Origin: UBA668 sp046086305
GTDB taxonomy: Bacteria; Actinomycetota; Acidimicrobiia; Acidimicrobiales; Ilumatobacteraceae
Assembly: GCA_046086305.1 (NCBI GenBank)
Contig: JBJSXI010000033.1
Coordinates: forward strand, 1-7,826
Reading direction: 5' to 3'
Length of the DNA stretch: 7,826 nt
Shown here: in pieces, positions 6,116 to 7,826 of the stretch
Layout of the letters: the number at the start of each line of letters is the position of its first letter
Numbering within the stretch: position 1 is the stretch's first letter
Position numbers and translations under genes: made by a program
The notes under the pieces: model-generated
Told to the model about the DNA's origin: nothing
The model's input: the letters and a program-made list of their open reading frames with translations, nothing else
The model's database searches: none

Positions 6116-7075
6116 GTGGTGGGCGAACTCGACGGGGTTGCGAATGAAGGTCCGTGGTCGGCGTGGCGACTCGTCGATGCCGCGCGACTCCAGCGCTTCA
6201 GCGGTGCCCTCGTACTTCACCTCGAACCCCGAGTGACCGTCTACTTCCGCGACGGTCGGATCTACTACGCCGAGCGGAGCAGCGATCGCGATGTCGGCAC
6301 CCGGCTCATCGCTGAAGGTTTGCTCACCGAAGCACAGGCAACCGCCGGCACAATTCGCCTGCGAGGTGTCGAACACCTCGGCCAGTTGTTCGAGCGCGTC
6401 GAGGGCATCGACCGGGGCGCCATCGAGTTCTGCGTCGAGCAGTTCACCGACGAGCTGCTGATGGCGATCGCACATCGCGCCGTAGCCGACTACGACGTCC
6501 TCCCCTATGTGCGCCAGCGCAACGGCATCGACCGGTGGACGATCGGCAGTTCCGTCGACGACGACGCTCCGGATGGCCCCTCCGACGAACTCGCCGATCC
6601 GGCAGCCCGCGACACGGGTTCGCGCGACGAGCGCGACGACGACCGGACCGACCCCATCGATCGCGACACTGCGCGATCACTCCACCCGACCGGCCGTGTC
6701 CGCGCCGCCGATCGCGCAGAGCCTGCCGATCTCGGCACACCCAGCCGGCCAGTGGTGACGCCGACTGGTCAGACGCCGCCGCTGATCGTCGTCAATCCCT
6801 CCGCACCCGTGCCGCTCGTCACGGCCAAGTCGGGAACCTCGGCCGCTCCGGTGCCGACCACCCCGGAAACGCCGAAGGCACCGCCGATCCCGATCGTCGC
6901 CGAACCCGAGCCTGCCGCCTTCGCACCTCCCACGCTCAGCATCGTCGAGTCCGATCCCACGCCGGCTTTCGGGGCCGACGACGGGGCGCCCCACGACGCG
7001 ATCGCTGCCGAGGTGGCCGACGCCGTCCGCCGGGCGATCGAGGAGGCCGACCGCCGAGGTCCGCGACTCAGCTGA
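6116..7075 (+). CDS. DUF4388 (PatA N-terminal-like) domain protein with disordered tail
   Basis: A 319-residue protein with no signal peptide or membrane segment. Residues about 14-130 resemble the DUF4388/PatA-N domain: an SAWRLVDAARLQRFSGALVL opening, then VTVYFRDGRIYYAE (40-53), GTRLIAEGLLT (61-71) and a helical part with EFCVEQFTDELLMAIAHR (104-121). In other bacteria this domain occurs in regulators and gliding or polarity proteins (PatA, for example). Its biochemical role is not known. Residues about 145-290 are low complexity, first Asp/Arg-rich and then Pro/Thr/Ala-rich, and surely disordered. A short amphipathic helix ends the protein (AIAAEVADAVRRAIEEADRR, 295-314), possibly an interaction tag. 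GTG 6116 was chosen from the -10 box spacing; a second GTG follows directly. Its stop is 3 bp from the converging tadA stop. I cannot assign a specific function. Confidence 0.75.
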   Translation: MVGELDGVANEGPWSAWRLVDAARLQRFSGALVLHLEPRVTVYFRDGRIYYAERSSDRDVGTRLIAEGLLTEAQATAGTIRLRGVEHLGQLFERVEGIDRGAIEFCVEQFTDELLMAIAHRAVADYDVLPYVRQRNGIDRWTIGSSVDDDAPDGPSDELADPAARDTGSRDERDDDRTDPIDRDTARSLHPTGRVRAADRAEPADLGTPSRPVVTPTGQTPPLIVVNPSAPVPLVTAKSGTSAAPVPTTPETPKAPPIPIVAEPEPAAFAPPTLSIVESDPTPAFGADDGAPHDAIAAEVADAVRRAIEEADRRGPRLS

Positions 7076-7078
7076 CCG

Positions 7079-7546
7079 TCAGCGGCGGCGGGCGAAGAAC
7101 TTGCGCAGCGGCTGGCCGCACTTGTTGGCCAGCACGCCCCCGGTGACGATCGGCCGATGATTGAGTCGTTCGTCACCGCACACGGTGTACAGGCTCTCGA
7201 CCGCACCCGCCTTCGGATCGCGCGCTCCGAACACGACACGACCGATGCGTGCGTTGACGAGTGCTCCCGCACACATCACGCACGGTTCGAGTGTCACGTA
7301 CAGGGTGCAATCGACGAGCCGCCAATGGCCGACGACCTGCGAGGCATCGCGCAGGGCGAGCACTTCAGCATGCGCAGTCGGATCACCCGTGAGCTCGCGC
7401 TCGTTGTGACGCTGGGCGATCACCGCTCCATCGCGCACGACGAGTGCGGCGATCGGCACATCGCCGTGCGCATCGGCAGTACACGCCTCGACGATTGCGC
7501 GGCGCATCATCGTCTCGTCGCGGTCGCTCGTCGGAACGATGGCCAT
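7079..7546 (-). CDS. tadA: tRNA-specific adenosine deaminase
   Basis: A 155-residue cytoplasmic zinc deaminase that converts A34 of tRNA-Arg(ACG) to inosine so that it reads CGU, CGC and CGA. The zinc site is complete: H59 with E61 in TAHAEVLALRDA, and C89/C92 in EPCVMCAGA. The family's RIGRVVFGARDPKAGA (100-115) and LNHRP (128-132) follow. Length is normal. ATG 7546 is preferred because the residues ahead of DETMMRRA match the usual N-terminal extent of TadA. It has no Shine-Dalgarno, and its A is the last base of the upstream tRNA's CCA. ATG 7510 or 7507 is an alternative that avoids this overlap but shortens the first helix. The longer frame back to 7627 is tRNA sequence and is not real. 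It is probably co-transcribed with tRNA-Ser(GGA). Confidence 0.93.
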   Translation of the reverse strand: MAIVPTSDRDETMMRRAIVEACTADAHGDVPIAALVVRDGAVIAQRHNERELTGDPTAHAEVLALRDASQVVGHWRLVDCTLYVTLEPCVMCAGALVNARIGRVVFGARDPKAGAVESLYTVCGDERLNHRPIVTGGVLANKCGQPLRKFFARRR

Positions 7547-7633
7547 GGCGGAGGGAGTGGGATTTGAACCCACGGTGAGTTTCCCCACACACGCTTTCCA
7601 GGCGTGCCGATTCGGCCGCTCTCGCATCCCTCC
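7546..7633 (-). tRNA. tRNA-Ser (anticodon GGA)
   Basis: An 88-nt class II tRNA with CCA encoded at 7546-7548 and discriminator G at 7549. The acceptor arms GGAGGGA (7627-7633) and TCCCTCC (7550-7556) pair fully. The anticodon stem CACGC/GCGTG encloses CTGGAAA, giving anticodon GGA (bases 7597-7599), which reads UCC and UCU. The D arm is CGA/TCG, the variable arm GTGGG/CTCAC with one G-U pair, and the T arm is identical to that of tRNA-Ser(CGA). The final A of CCA is also the first base of the tadA ATG. Confidence 0.97.
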
Positions 7634-7646
7634 CGGGTGGCCGCCG

Positions 7647-7652
7647 AGGGTA
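7647..7652 (-). promoter_or_regulatory. Predicted -10 box for tRNA-Ser(GGA)-tadA
   Basis: TACCCT on the minus strand, with 13 nt to the mature tRNA 5' end. This gives a tRNA leader of about 6-7 nt. Its -35 region would fall at about 7670-7675, abutting the divergent SRP RNA -10 box. Confidence 0.45.
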
Positions 7653-7675
7653 GCGGCACCGCCGGGCGATCTCGC

Positions 7676-7681
7676 TAGGCT
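7676..7681 (+). promoter_or_regulatory. Predicted -10 box for SRP RNA
   Basis: TAGGCT, 6-7 nt before the start of the SRP RNA terminal helix at 7688/7689. It faces away from the tRNA-Ser(GGA) box, with 23 bp between the two hexamers. No canonical -35 is visible. Confidence 0.5.
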
Positions 7682-7688
7682 CGCCCGT

Positions 7689-7826
7689 GCACCCGCCGGG
7701 TGCGGTGGCGGTCGGGCCCTGTGCGACGGGCGTCCGCGAACCAGGTCAGGCCCGGGAGGGAGCAGCCTTCAACGGTGCCGCCCGTGTGCCGCAGGCCACC
7801 TGGCCGTCACCGCAGCCGGCGGGTGC
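7689..7826 (+). ncRNA. ffs: Signal recognition particle RNA, small bacterial type
   Basis: RNA scaffold of the signal recognition particle. It binds Ffh and targets nascent membrane proteins to FtsY. The conserved apical domain is at about 7741-7767: GGTCAGG on the 5' side, a GGGA (GNRA) tetraloop at 7754-7757 closed by C-G, then GGAGCAGCC on the 3' side, matching the Ffh-binding motif. Outer arms pair as a long rod: ACGGGCG with CGCCCGT, GCGGTGGCGGTC with GGCCGTCACCGC, and the terminal GCACCCGCCGG (7689-7699) with CCGGCGGGTGC (7816-7826). No Alu domain is seen, so this is the 4.5S-like type. The closing helix ends exactly at the window edge, so the mature 3' end and terminator may lie a few bases beyond. 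Confidence 0.93.

Noticed and set aside
7547..7627. N-terminal extension of tadA by 27 residues
   Set aside because: These codons are the tRNA-Ser(GGA) gene read as protein. TadA homology begins after 7546.
1..7826. Search for mobile elements, CRISPR repeats, toxin-antitoxin pairs, defence genes or riboswitches
   Set aside because: None seen. All coding space is taken by housekeeping or ordinary accessory genes, and the intergenic gaps are too short and lack recognisable riboswitch cores. The repeated T-arm sequence at 5967-5983 and 7557-7573 is simply shared tRNA-Ser sequence.

Overview
This is a gene-dense, high-GC (about two-thirds G+C by eye) bacterial chromosomal window. Small bacterial-type SRP RNA, serine tRNAs with encoded CCA, GTG starts, -10 boxes set at the spacing of leaderless mRNAs, and the neighbourhood tRNA-Ser / tadA / SRP RNA all suggest an actinobacterium. 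I favour the Acidimicrobiia (Ilumatobacter-like), but this is inference without a search. I see no transposase, integrase, CRISPR array, phage gene or toxin pair. There is no stretch over 300 bases without a gene.

Layout. 1-570 (+): C-terminal part of a LuxR-type regulator whose start lies before the window. 604-2403 (-): a two-gene unit, RNA 2',3'-cyclic phosphodiesterase (ThpR) followed by a Bcr/CflA-type MFS exporter, ending convergently 33 bp from the regulator. 2404-2493: short divergent promoter region. 2494-3402 (+): complete carbamate kinase. 3370-4749 (-): P-loop protein of the cyclic 2,3-diphosphoglycerate synthetase-like family, tail-to-tail with the kinase and overlapping it by 33 bp. 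4822-5844 (-): PPP-type metallophosphoesterase. 5903-5931: perfect 13-bp hairpin. 5956-6043 (-): tRNA-Ser(CGA). 6116-7075 (+): DUF4388/PatA-N-like protein with a long disordered tail. 7079-7546 (-): tadA, directly after tRNA-Ser(GGA) at 7546-7633 (-). 7689-7826 (+): SRP RNA, running to the window edge.

Functional links. The right end is translation and secretion machinery: two serine tRNAs reading UCG and UCC/UCU, the A34-to-inosine tRNA deaminase, and SRP RNA. The centre has two enzymes of phosphate-anhydride or acyl-phosphate chemistry (carbamate kinase and the cDPG-synthetase-like protein) whose bacterial partnership is not settled. The left is a regulator plus an exporter and RNA-end enzyme unit.

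No wholly new system stands out. The points most worth a second look are: the bacterial cDPG-synthetase-like protein paired with carbamate kinase; a repeated TAG-N-N-T -10 box placed 6-7 nt before a start codon, a mature tRNA 5' end or the SRP RNA; the mutually exclusive divergent promoters of SRP RNA and tRNA-Ser-tadA; and the one-base overlap of the tRNA CCA end with the tadA start codon.
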